Below, one piece after another: positions 1 through 10,239 of a stretch of 64,000 bases of DNA (position 1 is its first letter; each line of letters opens with the position of its first letter). The position numbers and the translations under genes are program-made. This DNA is from Prochloron sp965198675 (GTDB lineage Bacteria > Cyanobacteriota > Cyanobacteriia > Cyanobacteriales > Prochloraceae). The notes under the pieces were generated by a model. It was not told where the DNA came from. It did no database searches and worked only from the letters and a program-made list of their open reading frames with translations. Location of the stretch: the NCBI GenBank assembly GCA_965198675.1, contig OZ240666.1, forward strand, positions 3,658,001-3,722,000. The letters run 5' to 3'.

Positions 1-3000
1 GGTCTTCATTGCTGTTTGAACTTCCCCATGCCAACAACCTTTCACTTCAATAATCACAGTTACCGAATCATAGGTTCCACCATTTGGATGTTTTAGGATA
101 GCATCAACCTGAATATCTGTTCGTTCTCCAGGATTACCTCCACAGTTACGCCTTAGTTCTACTTCGCGATTAACAATAATGCCTCGGGATTTCAAGTCTC
201 TATCAAGGAAGCGCTTTACATAGTCTGAAAAATCATTTTCATCTACAGGTTTGAAAGATTTATCCCCTACCTTATCCCATAAATCCCTAGCAGCAGGAGT
301 TTCCCCTTGAAGCTCTTGTTGGAGGGGATTAAAGGCCTCAATCAATACCTCAAGAAGTTGATCGCCATTCTGAACCAGCCGTAGATTTGAATTAAGGATA
401 AGCCGAAGGACCTTTTCAGGTTTCGGAGGTTGCCAGGTTTGACGACGTGTTAAAATCTCAGCTTTCAGCAGCCTCGGTTGTAATAGCTCTTTCTGCTCTG
501 TAGAGCTCTCAGAAATGATTTTTCTCAGTGCATCACAGGCTTCTGGAGTTCCACGCTCTTGAAGACTTTTTAGAAGATGCTGTTTCCACATCTTGACACT
601 ATCACTTTTCTCCATTATTGATGCTGTTATACCTGCTAATTTTTGATTTTTTCTATCACTGATTTCCTTGATAGCAGCAGGTTTTTCAGCCTCTGGGTAT
701 TGCTGAGAAAGAAGAATATAAAAATCGGCTACATAGTCTTCTTTAAGTTGCCGTTCAATTTTCCCTTGAAGGGGCTGTTGGAATGGAATAGATTTTAATA
801 CTTCCCGACCAAATTTATCATCTTGCTGTATTGCAGACCATAGAGTTGACCAGCTCGAATTATCAGAGTGACTCGCCAGCATACGAGCCGCGACAATTGC
901 TTTATGCCTGGCTTCTCCAGCTTCAGGTACTGGTGTCACGAAACAAGACATGGCGATGGACTTAGCTTGATCAACTTCTTTCTCGAAGAGATCCGTTAGC
1001 AAAATCTCCAACATGCCAGCATTCAAGTCCTTACCTTGAACTTTGTGGAAAATTGAACTGGCTAGGCACTGCTCCAATAAATCACTGGTTAGTCTATAGA
1101 TATTATGAGTATAATAAGTACGAGGCCGGTAGTTTTCTTGGAGCGTCAAAACAATTAGTGTTTCCAGGAATTCCTCTGAGGCCTTTTGATATGCTGCTCT
1201 CACTATCTTTTGACAAAATTTATCTTGGCTCTCTGTAGATCTATGAATCAAACTTATAGATCTAAGAAGAACGGGGAGCCACTTCTTCCATGTATCAGGA
1301 GAAATCGTTGAGATAAACTCGGGCTCTTGTTTTGATAGGAGATACAGTGCTTGGTAGCCTGCAAACGGAATTTGAGGGAAATCATTTGTTCTAATCCATG
1401 TCAGAGTTTTAGGGTCTCCGGCATCAAGGTAATCCTTTGCGGTTTTGATAATCCTCGCTCTTGTGTCTGCTTCCGCTTCTGTCCATCCAGGAAATTTTGT
1501 TATATCTGGTTTAAAAATGCTGGTTGGTCCTAATGTCATTGCACAACATATCTCCCACCATAGTTCAGGGTGTCCTGCTTCGATTGTCTTTAAAGTTGCG
1601 AGGACTATTTGCTGGAGTGGTGGGTCGGGGCGAGGTTTTGGTTCAGGCTGCATCCAATATTTTAGATAGTCGGTTTTTGCTTGCTTTGCTCTCTCTGAAT
1701 TGAGCTCAATTGGGGTGATGTCAGATTCAAACTCCGCTTTTATTACTGAATTGTCTTGGCAGGCTTTTAAAATAGCATCAATATGCCCTGTATCTTGCCA
1801 ACCCAGGTGGTTGTAGGATAGACGTAGAAGCTTGACCCAGATATGAGCAGCTTCCTCAGATTTTGCTGATCTCACATGGTCAATGATCCAAGGTATGTTT
1901 TTTAATGTAACAGCGTAGAAAAAACTTTCTAATTTTGAAATTAAAATTAACGAAACTATTTTTTCTATTAGTTTCTGACACTTCCCATCAAAATCATTGA
2001 AATAAAGTTCAATTTCACCATCGCTAAGAGTATAATCCTTATTGAGCCTGATTATTACTACTTTGGCGAAAGCTTCAAGCACATCGGGCCGATCGCAGTT
2101 CTGCCAGGCTTTCGACATTACTAAATCAAAAAGCTCCCTAAATGGGTAGCTCAAACTGTATGTGGGAGCCAGATGTTCCCCTAACCATCCAAGCACTCTT
2201 GGGATATCCTCAATCGGCAATACCTCGGCCAGGCTCTTCGCAATGAACTCTGAATAAACTAAACCTCTACATTGGGATTTCGGCTCTGTGATGTTGTTCA
2301 GTAATTCTGCCACGGTCATATGGTGGGGAAAAATTGCTTGCAGTGCATAGCCTTTGAGGTCATCTTCTGGATCTTCCTGGTGGTGACCGATTGCCAGGGG
2401 TTTCAATTTTCCTTTATGTTCTTCATCTCCAATTTGAACTAGGGTTTGGGCGGCGTTGTACCGAATCCAGTAGGGCTGGGATGAGTCCAGGGTTACATTT
2501 ACAAGATCAGGTTGAATGGCTTTGATACTGCAAGCTCTGGCAATATCAATCGCCACCCATCTCGATGACTCATGTTTAGTGGAGTTAGCAATGTAATCCT
2601 GAAGTTGAGCCTCTAAATCTGAGTGATTCAAGTGCTGATATTCAGACAATCTGTAACAGTAGGGCAACCTGGCTTGGTCATATGCCTTCAGTAGAGATTT
2701 AGTAATAACCGCTTTGTCAGCATCAGTAGCTGTTGAGATATCACTCCGAAGCAAAACATCTGGATCTGTTTTTGCAATCTCCTGAAACATTTCAGGAATC
2801 ATGCTGGCGAGCCAAGCAGCGGTTTCATGCAATTGAGGAACAACCCTGTTATCAGGATGAATAATTAGATTCTTAATCTGCTCCAACTTCAAGTTGTGCT
2901 GTTTCAAATACCAAGGGGCTAAAAATTCAGCATATGTTCGGTGAGCAAACCCTATTTGATGGTTACTTCCTGGTGCAGAGAACAACCCGGTTATGGCAAA

Positions 3001-3954
3001 AACCTCTGTGATACAAGCTTCATTCACATCAAAAGCCTTTTCCTTATCTATACATAGATCGGAAAGTGGGATGTCAGAACTAGGCATCTGCCCGTAATCT
3101 GGACTTGTCCAGAGAGCAGATCGATTGGAAAACAACATTACAGCGGCAATTCGACCCGCCACAATCATTCTTTTCTTTGGAGATAGTTGCCCTGTAAAGC
3201 CTGCATCCAGTCGATCATCGTTGAATTCTTCACAAAGTTGTAGACAGCCTTGCTTGTATAGTTCGACTTGAGAGGAAGGCAACTGTTTTTGTTGACGATA
3301 AAGATCTAGGAGTAACTTAAGGGTAATTGGCTTGCTGGCGAGAGGAATGGCATTTTTATTGACAATCTCATTGCAGAAAGCGTCAGAATCAATAGGATTT
3401 TGCCGCGCTGCTTCAATCACATCAGCTTTACCCAGGGGAGCTATCTCATAGACGCCAACCTTATCTTTTCCCCACTTCTCCTTTAGTTTTTCCTCTAAAC
3501 TAGAGGACCATTCTGCTGTTCGACAGGTAATCCGAAGACACAGACGAGCGCAAGGCAATTTCTCTAGCTCACGTTTTAAGATTCTGGCCAGAAAATTAAT
3601 TGAGAGTAAGCCTTCGTCTAGACTGTCGAGGAACAAATGTAATTTATAGGTTCCTTGACGCCCTACTTAACTTTCTTATGATTAGAGTTTTTTACATAGT
3701 TTTTTCTCTGAACTGTAATCTCCTAACCTAAATAATGGCAAGCAAACATCTTTTGAGTTCTTAGTTTGCTCAAAGACTTCCTGGTGCGTGGTTTTTATAG
3801 CCGTCGTTTTGCCTGTACCTGCTTCACCTAGAAGAACTAGGCAGGGTAGATGGGCGATCTTTTCAAAGCTAACAGGCTTAGGATTCTGCCCCCTGTCTGA
3901 GTCTGGATAACGAGGACACCAAAACCGTTTCCATCTATAAACTTGCTGCGACAT
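1..3954 (-). pseudogene. NACHT/STAND NTPase with C-terminal PD-(D/E)XK nuclease, interrupted by three stops; runs off window
   Basis: Reading leftward from the ATG at 3954, the product begins with a VYRWKRFWCPR segment and a Walker A loop GEAGTGKT after a hydrophobic strand. Walker B follows as LHLFLDSLDEG (about 3626-3645). Roughly 1,000 mostly helical, HEAT-like residues come next, and at the left edge a nuclease-like pattern: GERTDIQVDA (100-129), then IIEVKG (37-54), i.e. D...ExK. NACHT proteins with effector nucleases are known cyanobacterial and antiphage STAND NTPases. Three TAA codons lie in frame between Walker A and B (3682-3684, 3676-3678, 3667-3669), yet the frame downstream is open for over 1,200 codons to the window edge. 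A possible upstream start is 3975. The domain reading is solid; the defence role is inferred. Either a recent pseudogene or a sequence error cluster. Confidence 0.75.
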
Positions 3955-4108
3955 GTCCAGTATATTTGAAAACAAAATGTTTGTTAAAAAATAACTTCAT
4001 TTCTATTATAGCGCGTTCGTGGGGGTGTGAAAACGTCAAATGTAAACCAATTTTGTTATAATTTTTAGCAGCAAAGTATATTGCCAAAACAGTGCAAAAA
4101 CCTCAAAG

Positions 4109-4975
4109 CTAAATGTCATCAAGATCAATATTCAACTCCCGTAATTTCGCAGCCAATCGTTCAGCCCGTTGGTGTTCCTGTTCAGCCCGTTGGCGCTCCA
4201 GCTCAGCTTGCTGGCGTTCCTGCTCAGCCCGTTGACGCTCTTTTTCCAATTCCTGTTGGGCAGTTTCCGTATCAGTCTGAGCTATTTCTGTATCCGTCAG
4301 GATCCAGTTCTCCTCCAAGTCATACCATCGCAACCAAAGTCCTTCAATCTTGCGCAAGCCTGTTTCATAGATCCCTTCCCATAATCCTAATCCTAATTCC
4401 AGTTTTGGCATCCAGATCCTGGGCTGTGTTAAAGGTAACTCTTCATAGCGATGGTTATCGAGAAAAAATGCCCGTAATTCCCCTGTATAGCGATTAAATA
4501 CCACGTAGTAAGGCACTTGCAAAATCTGCTCATACACTTCCCATTTGGTGGGCGCTTCCTCTTCCTGGCGGGTAGTTTTCCCTAAATCTTCCCCTTCTGT
4601 TCCTGGGGATAGCAACTCAACAATGACTATGGGGGGCACTCTCTCTTGCCACATTACGTAACTTCGTCGTAACTTGGCGCTCTCATAAAAGTTCCCATCT
4701 CTTACCACTCCAAACCAGTCAGGGCGCTTATACCATTGGGTATGGGCTAAGTCGTAATATAGGTTCAAATCACTGCCACTAAAAACCTGTTTTGGTAGGT
4801 AATGAGGTGGTTTGAAAGTACGGCGTAATAATTCAGGTTGAAAGTCATGAAATTCGTCAGGCAAACCAGGCTCCTTGGGGTTTTCGCTAGGTAAATCATA
4901 CATTGTCGGCAGGAAGTTTGCCTGAGGAGGGGATAAGGTAGCGGCTTCTTTTGGAGATTGAATTGAAGTTTTCAT
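4109..4975 (-). CDS. Uma2 family PD-(D/E)XK endonuclease, copy 1 of 4
   Basis: Uma2 (DUF820) proteins are a family of putative restriction-fold nucleases greatly expanded in cyanobacteria; their substrate is not known. The product shows the family core: RPDWFGVVRD, then PPIVIVELLSPGTEG with the acidic residue after the hydrophobic strand, a downstream lysine in EDLGKTT, and YYVVFNRYTG. The C-terminus is a charged coiled coil of ERQRAEQ-type heptads, preceded here by a short TDTEIAQTDTETAQQ stretch unique to this copy. I use the ATG at 4975 because the other copies begin at the same MKTSIQS; an upstream GTG at 5032 would add 19 residues. Copies 2 to 4 follow head to tail upstream on the same strand. 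Confidence 0.85.
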   Translation of the reverse strand: MKTSIQSPKEAATLSPPQANFLPTMYDLPSENPKEPGLPDEFHDFQPELLRRTFKPPHYLPKQVFSGSDLNLYYDLAHTQWYKRPDWFGVVRDGNFYESAKLRRSYVMWQERVPPIVIVELLSPGTEGEDLGKTTRQEEEAPTKWEVYEQILQVPYYVVFNRYTGELRAFFLDNHRYEELPLTQPRIWMPKLELGLGLWEGIYETGLRKIEGLWLRWYDLEENWILTDTEIAQTDTETAQQELEKERQRAEQERQQAELERQRAEQEHQRAERLAAKLRELNIDLDDI

Positions 4976-5052
4976 AATTAGATTGTCTTTGACAGTAAAT
5001 TTGTTGGTAGGCTGTTTTGAGAACAATGTCACTAATGGTTCTCAAAACCTTG

Positions 5053-5940
5053 CTAAATGCCATTAGGATCAATGTTTAACTCCCGTAATTTTTCAGCCAA
5101 TCGTTCAGCCCGTTGGCGTTCCTGCTCAGCCCGTTGGCGCTCCAGCTCAGCTTGCTGGCGTTCCTGTTCAGCCCGTTGGCGTTCCTGTTCAGCCCGTTGG
5201 CGCTCCAGCTCAGCTTGCTGGCGTTCCTGCTCAGCCCGTTGGCGCTCTATTTCTGTATCCGTCAGGATCCAGTTCTCCTCCAAGTCATACCATCGCAACC
5301 AAAGTCCTTCAATCTTGCGCAAGCCTGTTTCATAGATCCCTTCCCATAATCCTAATCCTAATTCCAGTTTTGGCATCCAGATCCTGGGCTGTGTTAAAGG
5401 TAACTCTTCATAGCGATGGTTATCGAGAAAAAATGCCCGTAATTCCCCTGTATAGCGATTAAACACCACGTAATAAGGCACTTGCAAAATCTGCTCATAC
5501 ACTTCCCATTTGGTGGGCGCTTCCTCTTCCTGGCGGGTAGTTTTCCCTAAATCTTCCCCTTCTGTTCCTGGGGATAGCAACTCAACAATGACTATGGGGG
5601 GCACTCTCTCTTGCCACATTACGTAACTTCGTCGTAACTTGGCGCTCTCATAAAAGTTCCCATCTCTTACCACTCCAAACCAGTCAGGGCGCTTATACCA
5701 TTGGGTATGGGCTAAGTCGTAATATAGGTTCAAATCACTGCCACTAAAAACCTGTTTTGGTAGGTAATGAGGTGGTTTGAAAGTACGGCGTAATAATTCA
5801 GGTTGAAAGTCATGAAATTCGTCAGGCAAACCAGGCTCCTTGGGGTTTTCGCTAGGTAAATCATACATTGTCGGCAGGAAGTTTGCCCGAGGAGGGGATG
5901 AGGTAGCGGCTTCTTTTGGAGATTGAATTGAAGTTTTCAT
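5053..5940 (-). CDS. Uma2 family PD-(D/E)XK endonuclease, copy 2 of 4
   Basis: 295-residue paralogue nearly identical to its neighbours through the nuclease core. The C-terminal coiled coil is the longest form: alternating ERQRAEQ and ERQQAEL heptads over about 55 residues, encoded by 21-bp units (5100-5247) that can expand or contract by slipped pairing. It ends in ERLAEKLRELNID. It is essentially the same as copy 4, which lies exactly 1,760 bp away. Coiled coils in this family may mediate oligomer formation; that is inference. Confidence 0.85.
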   Translation of the reverse strand: MKTSIQSPKEAATSSPPRANFLPTMYDLPSENPKEPGLPDEFHDFQPELLRRTFKPPHYLPKQVFSGSDLNLYYDLAHTQWYKRPDWFGVVRDGNFYESAKLRRSYVMWQERVPPIVIVELLSPGTEGEDLGKTTRQEEEAPTKWEVYEQILQVPYYVVFNRYTGELRAFFLDNHRYEELPLTQPRIWMPKLELGLGLWEGIYETGLRKIEGLWLRWYDLEENWILTDTEIERQRAEQERQQAELERQRAEQERQRAEQERQQAELERQRAEQERQRAERLAEKLRELNIDPNGI

Positions 5941-5973
5941 AGTTGATATTCTAGAGGGATTATAAAAACCTTG

Positions 5974-6735
5974 CTAAATGCTATCAGGATCAATGTTTAA
6001 CTCCCGTAATTTTTCAGCCAATCGTTCAGCCCGTTGACGCTCTATTTCTGTATCTGTCAGGATCCAGTTCTCCTCCAAGTCATACCATCGCAACCAAAGT
6101 CCTTCAATCTTGCGCAAGCCTGTTTCATAGATCCCTTCCCATAATCCTAATCCTAATTCCAGTTTTGGCATCCAGATCCTGGGCTGTGTTAAAGGTAACT
6201 CTTCATAGCGATGGTTATCATGAAAAAATGCCCGTAATTCCCCTGTATAGCGATTAAATACCACGTAGTAAGGCACTTGCAAAATCTGCTCATACACTTC
6301 CCATTTGGTGGGCGCTTCCTCTTCCTGGCGGGTAGTTTTCCCTAAATCTTCCCCTTCTGTTCCTGGGGATAGCAACTCAACAATGACTATGGGGGGCACT
6401 CTCTCTTGCCACATTACGTAACTTCGTCGTAACTTGGCGCTCTCATAAAAGTTCCCATCTCTTACCACTCCAAACCAGTCAGGGCGCTTATACCATTGGG
6501 TATGGGCTAAGTCGTAATATAGGTTCAAATCACTGCCACTAAAAACCTGTTTTGGTAGGTAATGAGGTGGTTTGAAAGTACGGCGTAATAATTCAGGTTG
6601 AAAGTCATGAAATTCGTCAGGCAAACCAGGCTCCTTGGGGTTTTCGCTAGGTAAATCATACATTGTCGGCAGGAAGTTTGCCTGAGGAGGGGATGAGGTA
6701 GCGGCTTCTTTTGGAGATTGAATTGAAGTTTTCAT
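5974..6735 (-). CDS. Uma2 family PD-(D/E)XK endonuclease, copy 3 of 4 (short coiled coil)
   Basis: Same nuclease core as the other copies, but the heptad array is reduced to a single ERQRAERLAEKLRELNID unit, giving about 253 residues from the ATG at 6735. One substitution near the core (AFFHDN instead of AFFLDN) distinguishes it. It shares with copy 1 the same upstream leader (6736-6810 matches 4976-5050), so copies 1 and 3 are corresponding members of a two-gene duplication. A GTG at 6792 is an alternative start. Confidence 0.85.
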   Translation of the reverse strand: MKTSIQSPKEAATSSPPQANFLPTMYDLPSENPKEPGLPDEFHDFQPELLRRTFKPPHYLPKQVFSGSDLNLYYDLAHTQWYKRPDWFGVVRDGNFYESAKLRRSYVMWQERVPPIVIVELLSPGTEGEDLGKTTRQEEEAPTKWEVYEQILQVPYYVVFNRYTGELRAFFHDNHRYEELPLTQPRIWMPKLELGLGLWEGIYETGLRKIEGLWLRWYDLEENWILTDTEIERQRAERLAEKLRELNIDPDSI

Positions 6736-6812
6736 AATTAGATTGTCTTTGACAGTAAATTTGTTGGTAGGCTGTTTTGAGAACAATGTCACTAATGGTT
6801 CTCAAAACCTTG

Positions 6813-7700
6813 CTAAATGCCATTAGGATCAATGTTTAACTCCCGTAATTTTTCAGCCAATCGTTCAGCCCGTTGGCGTTCCTGCTCAGCCCGTTGGCGC
6901 TCCAGCTCAGCTTGCTGGCGTTCCTGTTCAGCCCGTTGGCGTTCCTGTTCAGCCCGTTGGCGCTCCAGCTCAGCTTGCTGGCGTTCCTGCTCAGCCCGTT
7001 GGCGCTCTATTTCTGTATCCGTCAGGATCCAGTTCTCCTCCAAGTCATACCATCGCAACCAAAGTCCTTCAATCTTGCGCAAGCCTGTTTCATAGATCCC
7101 TTCCCATAATCCTAATCCTAATTCCAGTTTTGGCATCCAGATCCTGGGCTGTGTTAAAGGTAACTCTTCATAGCGATGGTTATCGAGAAAAAATGCCCGT
7201 AATTCCCCTGTATAGCGATTAAACACCACGTAATAAGGCACTTGCAAAATCTCCTCATACACTTCCCATTTGGTGGGCGCTTCCTCTTCCTGGCGGGTAG
7301 TTTTCCCTAAATCTTCCCCTTCTGTTCCTGGGGATAGCAACTCAACAATGACTATGGGGGGCACTCTCTCTTGCCACATTACGTAACTTCGTCGTAACTT
7401 GGCGCTCTCATAAAAGTTCCCATCTCTTACCACTCCAAACCAGTCAGGGCGCTTATACCATTGGGTATGGGCTAAGTCGTAATATAGGTTCAAATCACTG
7501 CCACTAAAAACCTGTTTTGGTAGGTAATGAGGTGGTTTGAAAGTACGGCGTAATAATTCAGGTTGAAAGTCATGAAATTCGTCAGGCAAACCAGGCTCCT
7601 TGGGGTTTTCGCTAGGTAAATCATACATTGTCGGCAGGAAGTTTGCCCGAGGAGGGGATGAGGTAGCGACTTCTTTTGGAGATTGAATTGAAGTTTTCAT
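6813..7700 (-). CDS. Uma2 family PD-(D/E)XK endonuclease, copy 4 of 4
   Basis: 295 residues, the most upstream member of the array, with the long heptad coil. It differs from copy 2 by very few residues (for example KEVATS for KEAATS and YEEILQ for YEQILQ). Its upstream region (7701-7745) differs from the leaders of the other copies, so this copy probably sits next to the ancestral promoter. If transcribed as one unit, the four genes would give nuclease cores that differ mainly in coil length. Confidence 0.85.
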   Translation of the reverse strand: MKTSIQSPKEVATSSPPRANFLPTMYDLPSENPKEPGLPDEFHDFQPELLRRTFKPPHYLPKQVFSGSDLNLYYDLAHTQWYKRPDWFGVVRDGNFYESAKLRRSYVMWQERVPPIVIVELLSPGTEGEDLGKTTRQEEEAPTKWEVYEEILQVPYYVVFNRYTGELRAFFLDNHRYEELPLTQPRIWMPKLELGLGLWEGIYETGLRKIEGLWLRWYDLEENWILTDTEIERQRAEQERQQAELERQRAEQERQRAEQERQQAELERQRAEQERQRAERLAEKLRELNIDPNGI

Positions 7701-7744
7701 AGTGTATAGTAATACGCAATCTTGATATTGACAAATTTAGGTGA

Positions 7745-8507
7745 GCAATAATTGCCGGCGCTCCTAGGAGTTCTATTCCTAAATGGCTCGCACCTGTTAT
7801 CGCTGCGGTAGTAGTAGTATTTGCTGTGGGGGGATTTGGTGTATTTCGCCTCCTATATTCAAAGGATAACCCTTCGAATAATCCTACCGCCAATACTACC
7901 ACATTAACTACTAAAGATTTAGTCAGTGGGGCAGCTACCAATCCCCAGCTTATCAGTCAGGAAGAGAAAATACTTTTGGGCAGCAAAACTGGGATGAAAC
8001 CATCGCCCAATATGAACAAGCTGCACAACGCCAAGGCGAGACAAGCAGGGAACCTCCTCACTATGGCCGCTGTAGTGCCTATTACTCAGTCTCCAGACTC
8101 GGCGAAGGAAATACTCCGAGGTGTTGCTAGCTATCAACAGGAGTTTCATCAATCCCCACCATTGGATGGTAGACTGTTAGAAATAGTGGTGGTAAATGCA
8201 GACGAACCTAGGAAAGGGTCATCTCTGGCTCAAGATTTAGTGCGGTCAAACAATATCTTAGGGGTTTTGGGTCATGGTATCGATCCTGGTAGCCAACAGG
8301 CACTGCGAAAGTACGATAAAGCTGGTTTAGCTGCCCTTTCTCCTCTCACCACTAATCTTACCCCTGGGGAGAAGAAGTCGATTCTGAAGATTATTCCTAT
8401 TGATGAGAAGGCGGAGCAGTTGCTGGGAGATTATCTGGCGGCAGTATCTTGCTTTGACAGCATATGCTAATAAGCAACACTCTCCTGTTAAAGGGGTTAT
8501 TTTCTAG
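7745..8507 (+). pseudogene. Frameshifted ABC-type substrate-binding protein (type 1 periplasmic binding fold) remnant
   Basis: The frame opening after the stop at 7742-7744 encodes a membrane anchor (WLAPVIAAVVVVFAVGG) but has no start codon before GTG 7826. A second frame (about 7973-8040) gives FGQQNWDETIAQYEQAAQR, a tetratricopeptide-like piece, and the first frame resumes with LLTMAAVVPIT and NNILGVLGHG, typical of branched-chain amino acid binding proteins. Near 8445 the frame shifts again: the neighbouring frame continues LTAYANKQHSPVKGVIF to a stop at 8505. At least three lesions (lost 5' end and two frame changes) make this a pseudogene. Family assignment is moderate. Confidence 0.7.
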
Positions 8508-8556
8508 TGGTTAAATAAAAAAAATACTCTCGTTATATTAGATGAGGAGGCACCCA

Positions 8557-8939
8557 ATGGAAAGTCACTATAGCAAACCAGCGTGGCAGGAGGCATTCGT
8601 GTGACTAATGAGCTGGTAAGGCGTCAAAAGCTCGTCGATGTGGTTTTCTTTAAAGACATTCTTTGTGGAACTACTACACGTCCTTGTCCAAAATATCCAG
8701 GACGTGAAAGCACGATTGCCTTTGACGCTGCGCCAGATGTGTTTCTATTTCCCCAACGGATTCCGTCACTTGATGACCCTGCGCCCCCAACCCACACTTT
8801 GAACAGTTTACGGCTTCCAAAACTAATTTTGGAATTGTTTGGTGTCTCAGGAAATGCTCAAACTGCACACACTTGGGAAGTTCATGTAAGGATTATTGAA
8901 CTTGAAAATGCGAAGTTCAGGTTTGGCATCAAGGAATAG
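8557..8939 (+). pseudogene. Uncharacterised gene next to the methyltransferase, probable 2-bp frameshift near its start
   Basis: I do not recognise the family. An ATG at 8557 with a good Shine-Dalgarno (GAGGAGG, 8544-8550) starts MESHYSKPAWQEAFV and stops at 8602-8604. The main frame reads on from there (TNELVRRQKLVDVVFFKD...), and removing one GT of a GTGTG run would join them into one gene of about 126 residues. Alternatively the main ORF starts at GTG 8601, which has AGGAGG at 8588-8593. Its position 25 bp before a DNA methyltransferase suggests a restriction partner or a piece of one; this is inferred from context only. Confidence 0.45.
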
Positions 8940-8964
8940 TTGTAGATAGAAGTTTATCACGCCC

Positions 8965-10191
8965 ATGGCGAGTATAGGAGTGGATACTATGTTCCAAGAA
9001 GTTCGGGAATACAAACAGTTATCTTTATTTGAAGATTGGGATCAAAGCCCAAAATTAGATTCCTCCCTCTGGAGTGGTTCATTCAATAGCCGTGAAAGTT
9101 CACTACAACAGCTTTCTCCCTATGTAGGAAAGTTGAAGTCAGGGATGGCTAAAGTTTTAATTGACTTGTACTCAAAACCGGGGGATATAGTTCTTGATCC
9201 CTTTTCAGGTTCAGGTGTTGTACCTCTTGAAGCGGCACTATATCAACGACAGGCGTGGACGAATGATCTCAGCCCATATGCATATGTTGTAACAAGAGGG
9301 AAATTAGAGTCACCCAAGAGCGAAATGATTGCTATTCAGCAAGCAAGCAGGTTGTTGGACATGGTAGAGCAGCTTGCTGCTTCCGTCGATGTGGCTTCCG
9401 TTCCTGAATGGGTAAGGGCTTTTTTTCATCCTGATACATTGGGAGAAATTATAGTTGCATTTCAACTACTTAAGCAACAGGAAAATTACTTCCTAACTGC
9501 TTGCATGTTGGGCATTTTGCATCATGTACGTCCTGGTTTTCTTTCCTATCCTGCTAGCCATCTCGTTCCCTACCTGCGTAAGAACAAATACCCACCAGAG
9601 CAATTTCCTGAAATGTATGGCTATAGGGATCTAAGATCGCGCTTGCTAGCTAAAGTTAGACGTGCCTATCGCCGCCATTTCATACCAGAAAGTTGGCAAC
9701 AACGTCAGTACCAGGTATGGCAAACAAACTCCATGAACTTGCCTGTGAAAGAAGAAAGTGTGGATGTAATTATTTCAAGTCCACCGTATTTTGGTGCGTT
9801 GGACTATGCTCGTGACAATAGATTAAGGCTTTGGTTTCTAGGTTGTGAAAACTGGAAAGAACTAGATTCCTCTTTAACTTCAAGTAGCAAGGTTTATTTA
9901 TCCCAGATGGCAGTTTGTCTGAAGGAAATGGAGCGGATTCTCAAACCAGGTCATTACTGTGTACTTGTTTGAGGGGATGTTGAAAGAAAAGGACGAACAA
10001 AGCGGACTGCTGAAATCCTGGCAAACTTGGCAGGTGAGGTAACTAACCAAAGATTTGCAGTAGAGACTATTTATGATGATTTAATTCCCGATGAGCGTCG
10101 TTCCCGTCGCAAAACCTGTACAACCAAATTTGAACGAATTCTTTGTGATGAGAAAAGTTTAGCCTTGACGCAAAGGCTCAAAGTAAGCTAA
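8965..10191 (+). pseudogene. DNA methyltransferase (N4/N6 amino type) with in-frame TGA near the C-terminus
   Basis: S-adenosylmethionine-dependent DNA amino-methyltransferase. Motif I is DPFSGSGVVPLEA (about residues 75-90) and catalytic motif IV is SPPYFGALDYARDN (about 271-285), in the order of the class using SPPY. An in-frame TGA at 9970-9972 cuts the product after HYCVLV; the same frame then runs another 72 codons (GDVERKGRTKRTAEIL...) to TAA at 10189-10191, the expected GDV motif and C-terminal end. Restoring one sense codon would give about 408 residues. Start could be 8965 or ATG 8989. The last residues are encoded by a dispersed CGCAAAGGCTCAAAG repeat. Confidence 0.75.
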
Positions 10192-10239
10192 ATACAATTG
10201 GAAGGTTTCGTGCCAAGTCGCAAAGGCGCAAAGTTAGAA

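Larger units (their letters stand above)
4109..7700 (-). repeat. Tandem array of four Uma2 genes; 1,760-bp two-gene direct repeat
   Basis: Start codons of copies 1 and 3 (4975, 6735) and of copies 2 and 4 (5940, 7700) are each exactly 1,760 bp apart, and copies 1 and 3 share a leader that 2 and 4 lack. The array therefore looks like one gene duplication followed by duplication of the pair, with near identity kept since. Within the repeat, 21-bp units reading CGTTGGCGTTCCTGCTCAGC on the plus strand encode the heptads and vary in number between copies. Confidence 0.9.

Noticed and set aside
4081..4497. 138-codon plus-strand ORF with proline/valine repeats
   Set aside because: Antisense shadow of the Uma2 heptads and core.
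5100..5247. 21-bp repeat arrays that might suggest a CRISPR
   Set aside because: The units are contiguous, without spacers, and encode heptads of the Uma2 coiled coil.
3667..10000. In-frame stops read as recoding or selenocysteine sites
   Set aside because: Stops of all three kinds occur, no SECIS-like hairpin or Sec machinery is seen, and frameshifts accompany them.
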